Shown: positions 30,643 to 41,844, counted from the stretch's first letter. The stretch: DNA of 64,000 bases from Cycas panzhihuaensis (GCA_023213395.1 CM041465.1:96541741-96605740); one strand, 5' to 3'. Made by a program: numbers and translations. Notes: generated by a model from the sequence alone, not told the origin.

Positions 30643-31800
30643 TCTTGTTCGGTGTTCAAATATATCTCCTTTTGTTTCTTCAAGAGTTTTAAGATACCAC
30701 CTTTGTACTTTTTTTGAGGTGCATTCTTGTAACGATTTTTCTTCATTCCTGGAATTGAGTCATTCGACTCGAGGTTGCAACTACTGGTTAGTTGCTTATC
30801 TGGATTTTCATTTTCTAAAGAATCTTCTCCTGTCTCAATTCTTTCTGAGGTTATATCTGACTTTTCTTTCAATTGGTCAGGACATGTATCAAAATGACCT
30901 TCATCGATCTGTACTGCTGCATCAATATTTTCCTTTTTCTCATCAAAAATTATATCCCTACTGACATAAAGCTTATATGTTTTTGGATCCATGCACCTGT
31001 AGGCTTTTGAATGGTTGCTATATCCAACCATTATGCATTCTATGCTTTATTTAGCTTTTTTCTTATCTGGAATATGAACATAAGCCTTGCAGCCAAATAT
31101 TTTCAGATGGCTTACATCAGGTTTGTGTCCTGACCAAGCTTCTTCAAGAGTTATATTGTCTAAGGACTGAGTAGGGCTTCTGTTGATCAAATATGCAGCT
31201 GTATGTACTTACGCCTAATATTTCTTTGCTAAATCTTTATTATTTAGCATACAATGAGCCATTTCTACAATTGTTCTATTCATTCTTTCTGCAACTCCAT
31301 TGGATTAAGGTGTATAAGGAGTTGTGAACTGCATTTGGATTCCAGGTTTTTTATAGAAAAGAATGAATTCATTGGACATAAACTCTCCACCTCTGTCAGA
31401 ACAAACACATTTGATCCTTTGACTGCTTTCCAATTCACTTGTAGCTTTAAATTCTTTAAAATATCCAAATGTTTTTGATTTGCTAGATAGAAAGTACACC
31501 TAAGTTTTCTTGGAAAAGTCATCGATGAAGGTCAAGAAATACCTTGATCTATTTGTCGAGATGGGCGTGAATGGACCACATAGATCAGTGTGTATTAATT
31601 CCAATTTGCGTTGTGTGCACCAGGTGGTTTTTGAAAAAGGAGTCCTGTGTTGTTTTCTCATCATGCAACTTTTACATATAAAATGATTAAATGAGATATC
31701 TGGCAAGCCCTTCACCATGTTATATTTTTTTAATCTTTCTAATCTATCATGAGATATATGACCATACTTTAAATGCCACATTTCATTATTATCAGTGCTA
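30643..31800 (-). pseudogene. M2 Copia integrase and acidic linker
   Basis: The minus strand reads EMWHLKYGHISHDRLERLKK and CKSCMMRKQHRTPFSKTTWC, then HTDLCGPFTPISTNRSRYF (first Asp) and FLTFIDDFSKKT before a TAG. VCSDRGGEFMSNEF carries the second Asp, and SNGVAERMNRTIVEMAHCML the Glu. The C-terminal part reads HKPDVSHLKIFGCKAYVHIP and YSNHSKAYRCMDPKTYKLYV. A variable acidic linker (30650-30950) leads to RT. Three or four stops are present. Confidence 0.92.
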
Positions 31801-32270
31801 TCTGCAACAAAAGCTCTTACATCAAAAATCATTTTCATGGGGCCTTTGCCAGGTATTACAGGGGTTGAAAGGAGTTTATACAACCTATTGCATTTTTCTC
31901 CTTTAGCTATAACTGCCCTATTTCTTTTCATGTCAAGGATATAACAGTATCCATGTTCATCAAATATTGTTCTTAACCTTTTATCACTTAATTGTGAAAC
32001 TGACAGGAGGTTCTTTTTTATTCCAGGCACAAAAAAGACATTGCCAATACGGTGAATTTTTCCGTCGATGTATATGGAGATTTGTCCTATTCCCCTTATG
32101 TGTAAGAGAAAATTATCTCCTAGCTCAACAGATGTGTTGCATTCATAGGGTTTGATGATTTCAAACCATTCTTTGACTCCTGTCATGTGATGTGAGGCAC
32201 CTGAGTTTATATACCAGTTTTCTATTGCGTTTGCATTCGCTGCCAGGGCTGCAATAAAGGCAGTTTCAAT
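31801..32270 (-). pseudogene. M2 Copia protease
   Basis: The motif reads WYINSGASHHMTGVKEWF: the catalytic Asp codon is AAC (Asn), so the protease should be dead although the frame is open. VELGDNFLLHIRGIGQISIY, VFFVPGIKKNLLSVSQLSDK and CYILDMKRNRAVIAKGEKCN follow. Confidence 0.9.
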
Positions 32271-33211
32271 TTCTTCTTCTAGTGTGTCATTTTCTTTGTT
32301 ATAATTTCCAAATACTTGTTGCTTTCATTTCTGCAGTTCTGCACGTTTCTGGTAGCACTGATAGGGATAATGACCTGTTTGGCCACAGTGATAACAAACA
32401 TCAAAAGCTCTACAGTTACTTGAGAAATGACCTGGTTTGCCGCAGTTAAAGCATACTCTTGCTTCTCGAGGTGGATTGCTGATCATTTTTCCTCGTCCTC
32501 TTCCTTCCGTCCAATGTCTCCTGTAACTTGTTGGCATTCTTCCTCTTGATCAGGGATTAAATTGTCCTCTTCTTCTGCCTCCTATCTGAAATTTCGAAAA
32601 AAGTGCATCTTCAATTTCTGATTCTTCTTGGTGCCTTTGATTTCTTTGCTCTTGAGCATACATATGTCCTGTTAAAGTATCAAAGGACATTGTGGCTGTA
32701 TGTCCTCCTCCTGTGAACATATTCACCATGTTGTCAAAGGACTTTGGAAGTTTATTTAGCACCAGGTGAATTAGTTTTGTGTCTGTTAACTTCTCTCCTG
32801 CTATGAGAATGGCAGTTTTAATGCTAGTTAACTTGGTTAAGAAGTCTGACACAGTTTGTCCCTCTCTCATTTTCAATTTATAAGGCTCTTCTCTTAATGC
32901 CACAATTCTAGTTTCATTTTTTCTACTAAACATTGAAGTCATAACTTGCCATATTTCATTTGCATTTTCTAGACTATCTACATAAACTAGTAAAGAATCG
33001 AAAATTGAGAGTTTAAGGACTGAAATAGCAACATTATTTCTTTCCTCCCAACTAGTCAAGTCTGTTGCAACAGTAGGCTGTTTTTCAGCGCTAGTGGTGA
33101 TTTTCTAGGCTCGCTTTGCTCTTAATAACCCTTCAATTTTTATTTTCCAGACACTGAAATTCATTTCTGTAAGTTTTTCACTTTCATTTAGTGAACCAGT
33201 AGAGGAGGCCA
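32271..33211 (-). pseudogene. M2 Copia gag
   Basis: The ATG at 33211 begins MASSTGSLNESEKLTEMNFS. After a TAG near 33107 the frame runs VAISVLKLSIFDSLLVYVDS, MFSRKNETRIVALREEPYKL, SIKTAILIAGEKLTDTKLIH and LPKSFDNMVNMFTGGGHTAT. Two intact zinc knuckles, CFNCGKPGHFSSNC and CYHCGQTGHYPYQC, lie at about 32340-32450, followed by an acidic run. Confidence 0.93.
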
Positions 33212-33852
33212 TTAAGAAGAGTGATTAGGAACAAAAAAAGATTTTCTTGCTTTGTACTACCAACAGACGGATTTCGTACAAAACTAAAGTTGTATGGACT
33301 GAAACTAAAATGGTTTCAATCGAAAGAACTTGCAAATGGGTGTCTGAATCTGTGATTATTTTCTTGAAAGGACTTTAGATGAGAGAGAAAACTCTAGTCG
33401 AAGCAGTAAACTCGTGCCCAAGGGTTTTAGCCATTTTTGAAGAAAAAACCAGAAAAAACTACTCGAATCTATGAAAATAGCCACTGAAATTCTTCGTTTA
33501 GAGATGAGAAAGGATTTGAGTACTTGTACAAGGGATTTTGATCAAGCAGTTTTGAAAAAAAACGCAGAGAGTAGGCTCCAATTCTGCGCGCTTGTATTTT
33601 GGCCTAAAACTGGGTCGAAATGACTCCGAATGATGTTGTCACAAAAGAGAAAGATGCAGAGAAGGTTCCGATCTTTGAATTTTGATGTCCATACAATCGT
33701 ACAAATTCGTACGATTCTTCTTTCAAATTTGCCTGGACACTTTGTCTTCACACAGTAGATCCTTGTAATAAAAAAATTGTTCCCAGTATTCTTCTTCTTC
33801 TTTCAATGAAGCCCAGATTAGGTTCTTCACAGGCAGGAGGACCTAGGGGCCT
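33212..33852 (-). other. M2 5' leader
   Basis: On the minus strand TTGTATGGAC (33696-33687) and GTCCATACAA (33299-33290) are exact complements, about 160 nt after the PBS and about 80 nt before the gag ATG. Each lies next to GTACGA-type sequence. No coding is recognised. Confidence 0.65.
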
Positions 33853-33864
33853 GCTCTAATACCA
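33853..33864 (-). promoter_or_regulatory. M2 primer binding site
   Basis: The minus strand has TGGTATTAGAGC directly after the LTR, one change from the initiator tRNA-Met complement. Confidence 0.9.
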
Positions 33865-34069
33865 TGTAACAAAACTTTAGTGAGGAATAAATTCACTCAC
33901 ACGATGATTTCTTTATTGATGATTCGTGTATATATACAAGTACAAGGTGGGTACAAATAATAACTGCTCAACCATGTAATGCCACTTGTCAACTTAAGAG
34001 AGGAGAAGAAAGTGGTACATGACCCTTACATCAAACATTATAACTTAAGGTAAAACATTACCTTTTACA
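33865..34069 (-). repeat. M2 5' LTR
   Basis: 205 bp, minus orientation TGTAAAAGGTAATGTTTTAC ... GTTTTGTTACA. GTGTT follows at 34070-34074. Confidence 0.95.
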
Positions 34070-34074
34070 GTGTT

Positions 34075-34930
34075 ATCTTAAGACCATTGAAGAAAGAAAA
34101 TGAGACATATATGCTTATAGAACAAGAAGTCAAATGTCTGATGCTCTTATGACATATGTAGAATCTCAATCATTCGAAGAAGCTAAAGATTAGTAAGAAT
34201 GGAAAGTTTCTATGGACAAAGAAATGGAGCCAATCACCAAGAATCAGACCTGGGATCTAGTAAGTCCACCTCCAGGAAAATCCATAGTCAACTGTAAATG
34301 GGTATACAAAATCAAAGAAGACGCAAATGGAAGAATAAGCAAATACAAAGGCAGGTTAGTTGCAAAGGGTTATACTCAAACTCATGGAATAGATTACGAA
34401 GAAACTTTTTCTCTAGTTGCTAAACATGATACTGTAAGAACTGTAATAGTTTTAGCAACTCAAAATAATTAGAGAATATATCAATTAGATGTAAAAGGTG
34501 CTTTTTAAATGGTGATCTTGAAGAAGAAGTGTATATGAAGCAACCAGAAGGTTTTATTCAAGTTGGTAAAGGAAACCTTGTATGTAAATTAAAAAGGGTC
34601 TTGTATGGGTTAAAACAAGCCCCTGAGCTTGGTATGTAAAACTGGTTAAGTATCTCATCCAGAATGGGTTCAGCAGATGCAGTTTAGAATCCAATTTGTA
34701 CACCAAAAAAAGGCAAGTTTTGATTACAATCATAATTATCTATGTTGATCACATGATTCTCACTGATAATGACACTAAATCAATTGAAGATATAAGAGAT
34801 CAACTAAAAAGGGGATTTGAAATGACTGACCTAGGGTTATTGAATTACTATCTGGGAATCGAAATAGGACAAGAAGAAAATTCAATCTCCTTGTCCCAAA
34901 GTAGATACATCAAAAATCTGTTGATCAAAT
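34075..34930 (+). pseudogene. F3 Copia reverse transcriptase
   Basis: LKTIEERK, then SQMSDALMTYVESQSFEEAK, MDKEMEPITKNQTWDLVSPP, NCKWVYKIKEDANGRISKYK, YTQTHGIDYEETFSLVAKHD, then after stops YQLDVKGAF and [16 protein letters not shown]. The catalytic box is YVDH (34741-34752), with His for the second Asp. EMTDLGLLNYYLGIEIGQEE follows. Inactive. Confidence 0.92.
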
Positions 34931-35682
34931 TCAAAATGGAAGAAAGTAATCCCTGCATCATACCAATGGAAGTCGGTTGTGATCTCACTCCCAGTGATGA
35001 TGATCAAAATGTTAACGAAACTCTCTACGGGCAGTTAATTGGTAGTCTCATATATCTTACTGCAACCATACTAGATATTTCATATGCAATAAGTCTGGTC
35101 TCAAGATATATGGAAGGTCCCAAGATCAAACATTGGAAAGTAGAAAAAAGGATTCTCAGGTATCTAAAGGGATCAATCAATTTAAAATTCATCTATCCAA
35201 AAGATAAGACAGAAAAATTAATTGGTTACTATGATTCAGATTGGGCTGGAGACAAAGAAAATAGGAAATCTACAAGTGGTCATTGCTTATTTCTTGGGGC
35301 AGCAACTATCTCCTAGAGTGGCAAAAAATAAGCTACAGTTGCTCTTTCATCTACAAAAGTAGAGTACAAATCAGCTGTTAGTACAACATGTGAAGCAGTA
35401 TAGTTCAGACAACTTCTATTAGATCTAGATCAAGAATAAGTAGGACCAAGAACTCTTTTTTGTGATAATCAGAGTGTTATCAAATTGATAAAGAATTGTG
35501 TCCTTCATGCTCGAACAAAACATATTAAGGTTCACCATCATTTTATTAGAGAAAATATGCAAAACAAAGAAATTGATTTGGTATACTATTCATCAACTGA
35601 ACAAATTGTAGACATACTGACGAAACCTCTCAATAAAGATAGATTCCTATTTCTCAGAGACAAACTAGGATTAAAAGAGTGA
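34931..35682 (+). pseudogene. F3 Copia RNase H
   Basis: LYGQLIGSLIYLTATILDIS, ISLVSRYMEGPKIKHWKVEK, ILRYLKGSINLKFIYPKDKT, GYYDSDWAGDKENRKSTSGH, then TAG stops where Trp is expected (TIS*SGKK, AV*FRQ) and VLHARTKHIKVHHHFIRENM, QIVDILTKPLNKDRFLFLRD, KLGLKE and a stop. The end is intact up to the PPT. Confidence 0.93.
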
Positions 35683-35718
35683 AACATTAAGAGAGGGTGT
35701 TAGCTTATAAAGTTTCAC
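35679..35718 (+). promoter_or_regulatory. F3 polypurine tract in an 11-bp stem
   Basis: GTGAAACATTA (35679-35689) and TAAAGTTTCAC (35708-35718) pair at 10 of 11 positions. Relative to P1/P2/M2, an A-T pair is replaced by G-C in both arms. The 18-nt loop holds AGAGAGGG and the LTR start at 35698. Confidence 0.78.
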
Positions 35719-35887
35719 CTAAGATTTCTATATATTCAGGGTCATATTCCCTCTTTCATACTTAGTGACAAGTGTATGATGTGTCGACATCATATGTGTC
35801 AGTTACATTGTATTTCATATATATATGTACTTGTTGTATCTAATACAATTCATCTCTTGAGGAGATTTATTTTATGTTTGCTGAACA
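35698..35887 (+). repeat. F3 3' LTR
   Basis: 190 bp, TGTTAGCTTATAAAGTTTCA ... TTTGCTGAACA. It matches the two 5' LTR fragments at 7776-7894 and 25660-25718. Confidence 0.93.
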
Positions 35888-36554
35888 GTACTGAGATTAT
35901 CTTGCTTAGGAAAAGAATGAACAAACACCATTTTAATGTGAGCTTAAGCCAAAATAGAGTTTCCTTGAAATTCTGTATGCTACGGATCTGTATAATCATA
36001 CAGATTTTGTGTAGACCGAGAGAAAAAATGAAATGACCCTTAGATAAAAGGCCTCTTTGGCATCTTCTGGATCTACAATTAGATTTTTGATTTGACCTCT
36101 AGTTAGAGAGAAAACAATCCTGCAAGTCAGATTTGTGGTTAGGGTTTTAGAGCAATTTTTGCTCGTAACTCGCAAAATTTGCAATGAAAAATTGGAGCTT
36201 GTAGTCAATCAATAGATCTAGTCAAGATGAAGAGATTATGATGAGTGTTGAAGAAAAATTCTCAAAATTTGAGACAAAATCTCCTTTGCAAGCTTTAGGG
36301 TTGTGCCCCTCTTTTTCCTTCGATTTCTACTTAATAGAAATAGAATTTGACGAAGCAAACTTGATATCTGGAATCCTTGCTTTGAGATGATTAGAATCAA
36401 ACTGATTTAAAAACATTCTAAGCACTTTTGTTTCCATGTTGCACTAGTCCATATGGTTCCATATGCCAGTTTGTACAATAACCCATACACCCTTCAAAAA
36501 AACTTTGAAGTCTCCAAGAATGGTCCCTTCAAATCTCGTTTCTTCCTTAAACCT
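35888..36554 (-). other. C2 5' leader with gag deletion
   Basis: Minus-strand leader of C2 resumed after F3. GTAC- and CATATG-rich sites lie near 36455-36500 (GTGTATGGG, CATATGGAACCATATGG) and near 35975-36010 (ATACAGATCCGTAGCATACA). CATACA and TGTATG can pair. It joins at 35888/7764 directly to the zinc knuckle, so the gag N-terminus is missing. Confidence 0.6.
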
Positions 36555-36566
36555 ACTTTAATCCCA
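36555..36566 (-). promoter_or_regulatory. C2 primer binding site, decayed
   Basis: The minus strand has TGGGATTAAAGT directly after the LTR, a diverged initiator tRNA-Met complement similar to that of C1. Confidence 0.65.
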
Positions 36567-36792
36567 TGTAAGCAAAAATGAGTAATAATCACTTGATTAT
36601 CTTACATTGACAAGAATACACATAAATACAAAGAAAACTTGTCAGCATGAGTGACAAGTGTCCTACATGCAAAAGAAGACTTACCATGAGTGACAAATGT
36701 CTTACATGCAAGAAAGGGGAAAGACACATAACCCTCAACTGTTAGATGCTAAGCCTAAGTTTACAACTTAAGAATAAACATTATTCTTAACA
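36567..36792 (-). repeat. C2 5' LTR
   Basis: 226 bp, minus orientation TGTTAAGAATAATGTTTATT ... TTTTTGCTTACA. Internally GAC(A)AxTTGTCACTCATG is repeated (two similar 38-bp units at about 36640-36715). The partner 3' LTR would lie left of the window. Confidence 0.8.
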
Positions 36793-37593
36793 TACAATTT
36801 GTGAGGTTCATCATCTTCTACATGTTATGTCTTCTTCCTTTCTCCATGTTCAGTTCATGCTTGCATGCAAATTCAATTCCCATTTGAAATTGCTTGGACT
36901 TTCTGTGAGGGTTTCTGCCACAAGCTATTCTTTTGTCTCATTAAAGGATTGTTCTCTATGACTCAACTTAGCTATAGTCCTGCCAGCGTTATGTTGTTTC
37001 TATTTCATGTTATCTTGTCCACAAGTTTCCAACCCACAACATAGACTTCTCCATCATATCAACACAAGTCTTGCTTAATAATTGAGCTCATAACACCTTC
37101 TTACATGCACATTTAGAGTATATCTTGCAATTATTATAGTTCTTGAGGCCAAAAAAGCCAATATGAGTCACCAAATAGCAACATATCTACCAAATCCATT
37201 TACATTTTTGAATATAAAGTTTAGTTGTTCTTTCCACACTAGTAATTCATATAGGCTATATACCTTCTTGTTTAAACAACAAAACAAACCATCTATAGAG
37301 AAATACTTGAGATAATTGAATTTGTGAACCCAAATTTTAAAACTTATGCATGCTTAATAAGCACATCACATCCGTATATAAATGTATGTGTGTGTATGCG
37401 CCAAGTAAATCGATGTTTTAAAAAATTTCAGGAATAGTCTCACCATAGATCTACTTGAGTTCATAGTGTCTTGATCCAAAAATATCTACCATATCAAGCA
37501 TATAACGACAATACTCACAAACTAGTTCTACATATAAAAAATAAATAATTCAAAATCTGCCAAAGGCTATCCCCTTTGAAGTCCAAATCATTG
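36793..37593 (-). other. Non-coding internal DNA of an old LTR element
   Basis: No open frame of note. It ends at a PBS-like site and LTR A. Part of it (about 37195-37260) resembles 40400-40460, just left of LTR B, so both stretches are internal regions of related elements. C2 appears to have inserted here. Confidence 0.5.
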
Positions 37594-37605
37594 GCTCTGA
37601 TACCA
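37594..37605 (-). promoter_or_regulatory. Primer binding site next to LTR A
   Basis: The minus strand has TGGTATCAGAGC, an exact initiator tRNA-Met complement, directly after LTR A. Confidence 0.88.
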
Positions 37606-37934
37606 TGTTAGAAACATTAAAATATGCTATAATAATATGTTTAAAAAAGATTAAATATGTGCCAATTCAAAATACAAAAGAAATTAAAAGAATAATCAAT
37701 ATTGCATTAGAATATGTACATATTTATAGAAAGATTCACCTCATAGAGGATTGATGAAATTGTAGCACCTTTTACCTATATAAATAAGTAAAGATGTGAG
37801 CTATATCACACAAACAATTTAATAATGCTCACTTATGAAAAGTGTTCACATATTTGCATAACATTCAAGAGACTTATCACCAAGTGATTACAACAATAAT
37901 GGATTAACCATGGATTAGGCATTATTTTCTAACA
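37606..37934 (-). repeat. LTR A of a non-coding LTR element
   Basis: 329 bp with 9-bp terminal inverted repeats TGTTAGAAA/TTTCTAACA. It is similar along its length to LTR B (40964-41318), for example CCAATTCAAAATACAAAAGA in both. Confidence 0.82.
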
Positions 37935-40900
37935 AGTTGAAATCTTATAAAATGACTAATTCATTAGAAATAATGTTAACAGAGTTGATGAGCAAAAAGA
38001 AGTCACTGTTTCTATCTATCATGGATTTTGTAACTAGCCTAAAATCTTCATGCATAAGTAGAAGGAATATTTGTTCCTGATTCATTTATATAAATAAGTA
38101 GAGCTAAAATAAATAATGCAATGCTTATATAAACATTACTTGATAAGATATCAAACTACTGCATAGAATCAACTTTGGCTTAGCCTAATTAGCTCATTGG
38201 ACCTGTAGTATTGATCATAGATAACCAATTGCTACAATAGTCATCAATGGATGAGCAAACATAACATATTATGTTCATGGTAGAAATAGTGATTAATTTT
38301 ACATTTCATGCCATGTAATAAAAGACAGTGCTTAAATAAAGGTAGAGTAAAATTAGGATAGATATAACTTGTCTTAGCTATGGCTAGCAAATGTTTGTTT
38401 TAAACTTGTTCATTGAATAGTTTGTATTTTGCTTTCCAAAACATAACCATAGATTCTACATTTTCACCTGTCTCATTAGTAGAAGGAGATTGAGTTGTTC
38501 TCATCGATGTCTTGCATCCACTTTCTTAAGGTTAATTTGGATAATTTAAATATGGTAAGATCATTTCAATTCTCAATTTTGATATCCATCTTGTGCATTT
38601 TTCACACTTTGATATTTTGGAGTATCCAAGTGAAGAAAGTGTTTAAGTTCTACTCTTAGGTTTGGAACCTTTTACATCTAAGAAATTTGTGAACTTGCAT
38701 GGACAAAATTTGTAGATTTATGCAAAAGATTGTGTACAAGCATAGCACAAAAGGTTTAAAAGTACTTGTTTCTTATAAAAAAGAATAGGGATACATGATA
38801 CATCAAGGGTAGAGCTTGTAATTGTACACAACACAAAATGTTTAAATGTACTTGTTTCTTATAAAAAAGAATAGGGATACATGATACATCAAAGGCAGAG
38901 CTTGTAAAATTTGGTCATCTATTTTTCTTTTTTTGGACACACATTTGTGGCTTATCATTTATGCTCTTATTTCCATATGAATGAATGGAATGGTTAACTA
39001 ATTTCCAATATTAGGTATTTAAGATTCAAATAGACATTCCTACTTTTGTGTCCTTCCACCTTTTACCACCTTAGATCTTTCTAGGGTTTTCACTTCTTAC
39101 AAAATTTTGCATTTTGTTTTTGTTCACCTCTAACAACCTTTCAATATTCATCTGCTCACCTTCTAAGCCATCCTACTTGAGAGAAAATGAGCTAGAAAGA
39201 ATGTGGAGAACAAATATGTTTTCCATCTTTTGTAGTTGCTTAATTAAGAGTAAGATAGGACACTTCAGCTCATTTTCCATAACCCTTCATCTTACGTTTC
39301 TCTATCCAACTTATTAACCTATGCTTATATGGCTAGGTTAGGTCAATGATCAACATGGTTTGAAGCCCTCAAAATTGGTCACATGGACAAATGTATTGAT
39401 CACTATAAATCCCTTGGACTTTCTAGTACAACATAACCCCCTAAGGTTATTTAATTCTTGTAATGTATTAGAACTATTGAATTTGATAGAGAGGCCTATA
39501 TCTTAACATGGAACATACCTATAGAAAGAGAGGATTTAGGATGATCTGGAATGTAAAGATGATTTGAGAAGTAATAACCTATGAGTTTGCATTCTATAAA
39601 TTTGTCTTCATTTTATGCACATTCAAAAAACAAGGAAGCTTTCACTTGGTAGAGAGAGAATGCAATCAATAAGTAGGTGGAATAAGGAGATTGTTTTAGA
39701 GCACACTTCAATATCTATTGAACAAATGGTAGATAGTGCAACATCCCTTTATTATTCACAACTATCATAATATAGTGCTTTTCATGCATAATACAAGGAT
39801 ATAAAGAAATATGAAGGTCTCTTTGATGTGTTGATTTCTTTGGTAGGGACATTGAAAACATTTCAGATTCAACATTCACCATAAATTGATAGGTGAAGGG
39901 CCAATGTTGCTACTTCAATTTTGTGGTAGTTAGAGGAGGCATTGACCAAGTGGGCTTAAAGAACGAAAGTAACCTCCCAAGAATGTAAGCAAAATAATTA
40001 TCATCTAGGTTGTGTACAACTCAACTTGGTAATTTCTTGCAATGAACCAATACTTTTAAGCAAAATTACTATGAAATTTACAAGGTTGGTTGTCTTAATA
40101 AGTTAAGCTAACCTAGTCTAGGTTTGGTTGAACGAAACTTGTTAGAAAATATATTTCACAAGAAGCTATGAGTTCATAGTAGAAAATCTTGATTGGCTCA
40201 GCCCTTAGCAATGTTCATGCCTCATTACATTCCAACGAGTTACAACATTTCTCTATTCTTTGCATAGGTCCTTACACTATAGCCTAGCATTCATCTAAAA
40301 TGATCATAGCTACCTTTGCATTCAATTATTTTCATCTAATAGAATTGATCCATCTTGCTTATGCTACGAACACTCAAGATGTATTTCCAATCCTTTTGGA
40401 ATATCAAGTTCAGTTGCTTTCTCCACACCAATAATTTATACAAGTTGTAAATCTTTCAATTTCAATAGAAACAACTACTATTGTTGAAACACCCACATGC
40501 AAACACAACACAATTGTTGTATTTGCAAGATACTTAAGTGTATAAGGTTTCTGCAACTATCAAAGGACTCTAGCATAGATTCAATGCTCAAAATCTACAT
40601 GCCCATAAACCTTCGCTTACCTTTGTTAGTTGCTATAATAAACCCACAGTGTCCAACAATCAAGTAAGTTGATCCCTAATATCATTAATATGACATACTT
40701 ATAATCTACAACCATCACCAAGGCCAATGGATAACTAATATTTATACTCACCACTTTGAAGGATGCATTCAAAATATGAGGCTTGCCACTTGTGATATCC
40801 TTGAATCTCATTCAATTGAGAAGAAAACAAATATTTACCAACCACATAACATTCAACCCAAATCAACCATAAGAAAATAAATATACGACAACTACATGGC

Positions 40901-40951
40901 ATTCAATTCAAAATCAACCATAAGCCTTAACCTATAAAGACAAAACCATAG
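37935..40951 (-). other. 3-kb non-coding internal region (LARD-like)
   Basis: It lies between LTR A and LTR B. No long open frame and no gag/pol similarity is seen on either strand; short open frames at 39114-39317 and 40626-40811 look random. Size and structure resemble large retrotransposon derivatives that move with proteins from other elements. The 5' LTR would be B, because the PBS is on its left. Confidence 0.55.
38731..38907. repeat. Tandem duplication of about 90 bp
   Basis: 38731-38822 and 38823-38907 share CTTGTTTCTTATAAAAAAGA, GGGATACATGATACATCAA and AGAGCTTGTAA. It lies inside the LARD-like internal region. Confidence 0.88.
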
Positions 40952-41318
40952 GTTTCGATACCATGTTGGAAAGCATTATTTTCTAATAAACTATAATATC
41001 ATGATGGAAAAAGATGAAATATGTACCAATTCAAAATACAAAAGAAATTGGAAGAATAATCAATCTTCATCTATTGTATTAGAATAGATACATATTTATA
41101 GAAATGTGTTTCACCTTATGAAAATACTACTATTAGAAAACCTTTTGGAAATGTTTTGAGAATACATGAAGATGTGAGTTATAATCATAGAATTTAATAA
41201 TACTCATGTATTAAGAGCTTTCATAAGTGCACACCTATTTGAAACATCTATCCATAACAATTGAGGGATACTTAGCGATTATAATGGTTTAACCATGTAT
41301 TAAACATTATTTCCAACA
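40952..41318 (-). repeat. LTR B with adjoining primer binding site
   Basis: The LTR is 40964-41318 (355 bp) with terminal repeats TGTTGGAAA/TTTCCAACA. On the minus strand it is followed by TGGTATCGAAAC (40963-40952), a decayed initiator tRNA-Met site. It is related to LTR A but clearly diverged. Confidence 0.8.
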
Positions 41319-41674
41319 CAACTATGGTTAAGATATCTACCATATATACCTATTAGGGGTTCCTGTTAAATCATCATTTGATTAGTGCTTGTTATTCTCT
41401 TCTATTGTAGTATGGGTGACGATGATTTGCATTTTATGCTCTTATTTTTGTTATTTGAGGCACATTACAATTAATGTAGGTATGTGGATTAGAGCACCAT
41501 GTATGTTTTTTGTAGGTATTTTGAAATTTTATAAATTTGTTTTCTACATGATGTGCTTTGAATAGTATCATAATGTGGTTTTGCCTTGAAAATTAGATTC
41601 CAACATCTATCATGGCATAAGTAAGTTAGGCATGTATTAGTCGTTTTGTTTGAGAACATGAAATTATACACGAA
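41319..41674. other. Unassigned spacer
   Basis: 356 bp between LTR B and the left end of the C4 LTR. I see no gene, repeat or LTR boundary in it. Confidence 0.4.
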
Positions 41675-41844
41675 TGTTTCCAATCGCAGAATCTTTTACC
41701 ATACACAGCAAGCAAACAAACAAATATACACAAATAACATATGCACAGTACATAGGAATTTATGTGGAAAAACTCTTTTGGGAAAAAACCCACCACAAAA
41801 GAATCCTTAATGGATCTCTTAGATTATTATACAATGGATTGATA
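41675..41844 (-). repeat. C4 3' LTR, left part
   Basis: In minus orientation this is the end of the C4 LTR: a U5-like GTGGTGGGTTTTTTCCCAAA, then GTTTTTCCACATAAATTC, ending GATTGGAAACA. It is split from the rest of the LTR (53819-54002) by M, with TGATA at 41840-41844 duplicated at 53819-53823. Confidence 0.78.

Larger units (their letters stand above)
28865..34069 (-). mobile_element. M2: Ty1/copia element, nearly full length
   Basis: 5.2 kb with LTRs at 33865-34069 (5') and 28865-29070 (3') and GTGTT on both sides (28860-28864, 34070-34074). The LTRs differ at about six positions plus a 2-bp gap over 205 bp. All Copia domains are present with relatively few stops, making it one of the best preserved elements here. 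Confidence 0.95.
7776..35887 (+). mobile_element. F3: Ty1/copia element carrying nested insertions
   Basis: Plus-strand Copia element. Its 5' LTR is split (7776-7894 and 25660-25718) by C3, and its integrase/RT linker is split (28864/34075) by M2. With the insertions removed it would be about 5.1 kb with PBS, leader, gag, protease, integrase, RT, RNase H, PPT and 3' LTR. An 11-bp sequence GTACTGAGATT flanks it on both sides (7765-7775 and 35888-35898), which is longer than the usual 5-bp duplication. Confidence 0.85.

Noticed and set aside
38731-38907. A CRISPR-like or satellite array
   Set aside because: Only two units of different length, no spacers, and inside an LTR-element internal region.
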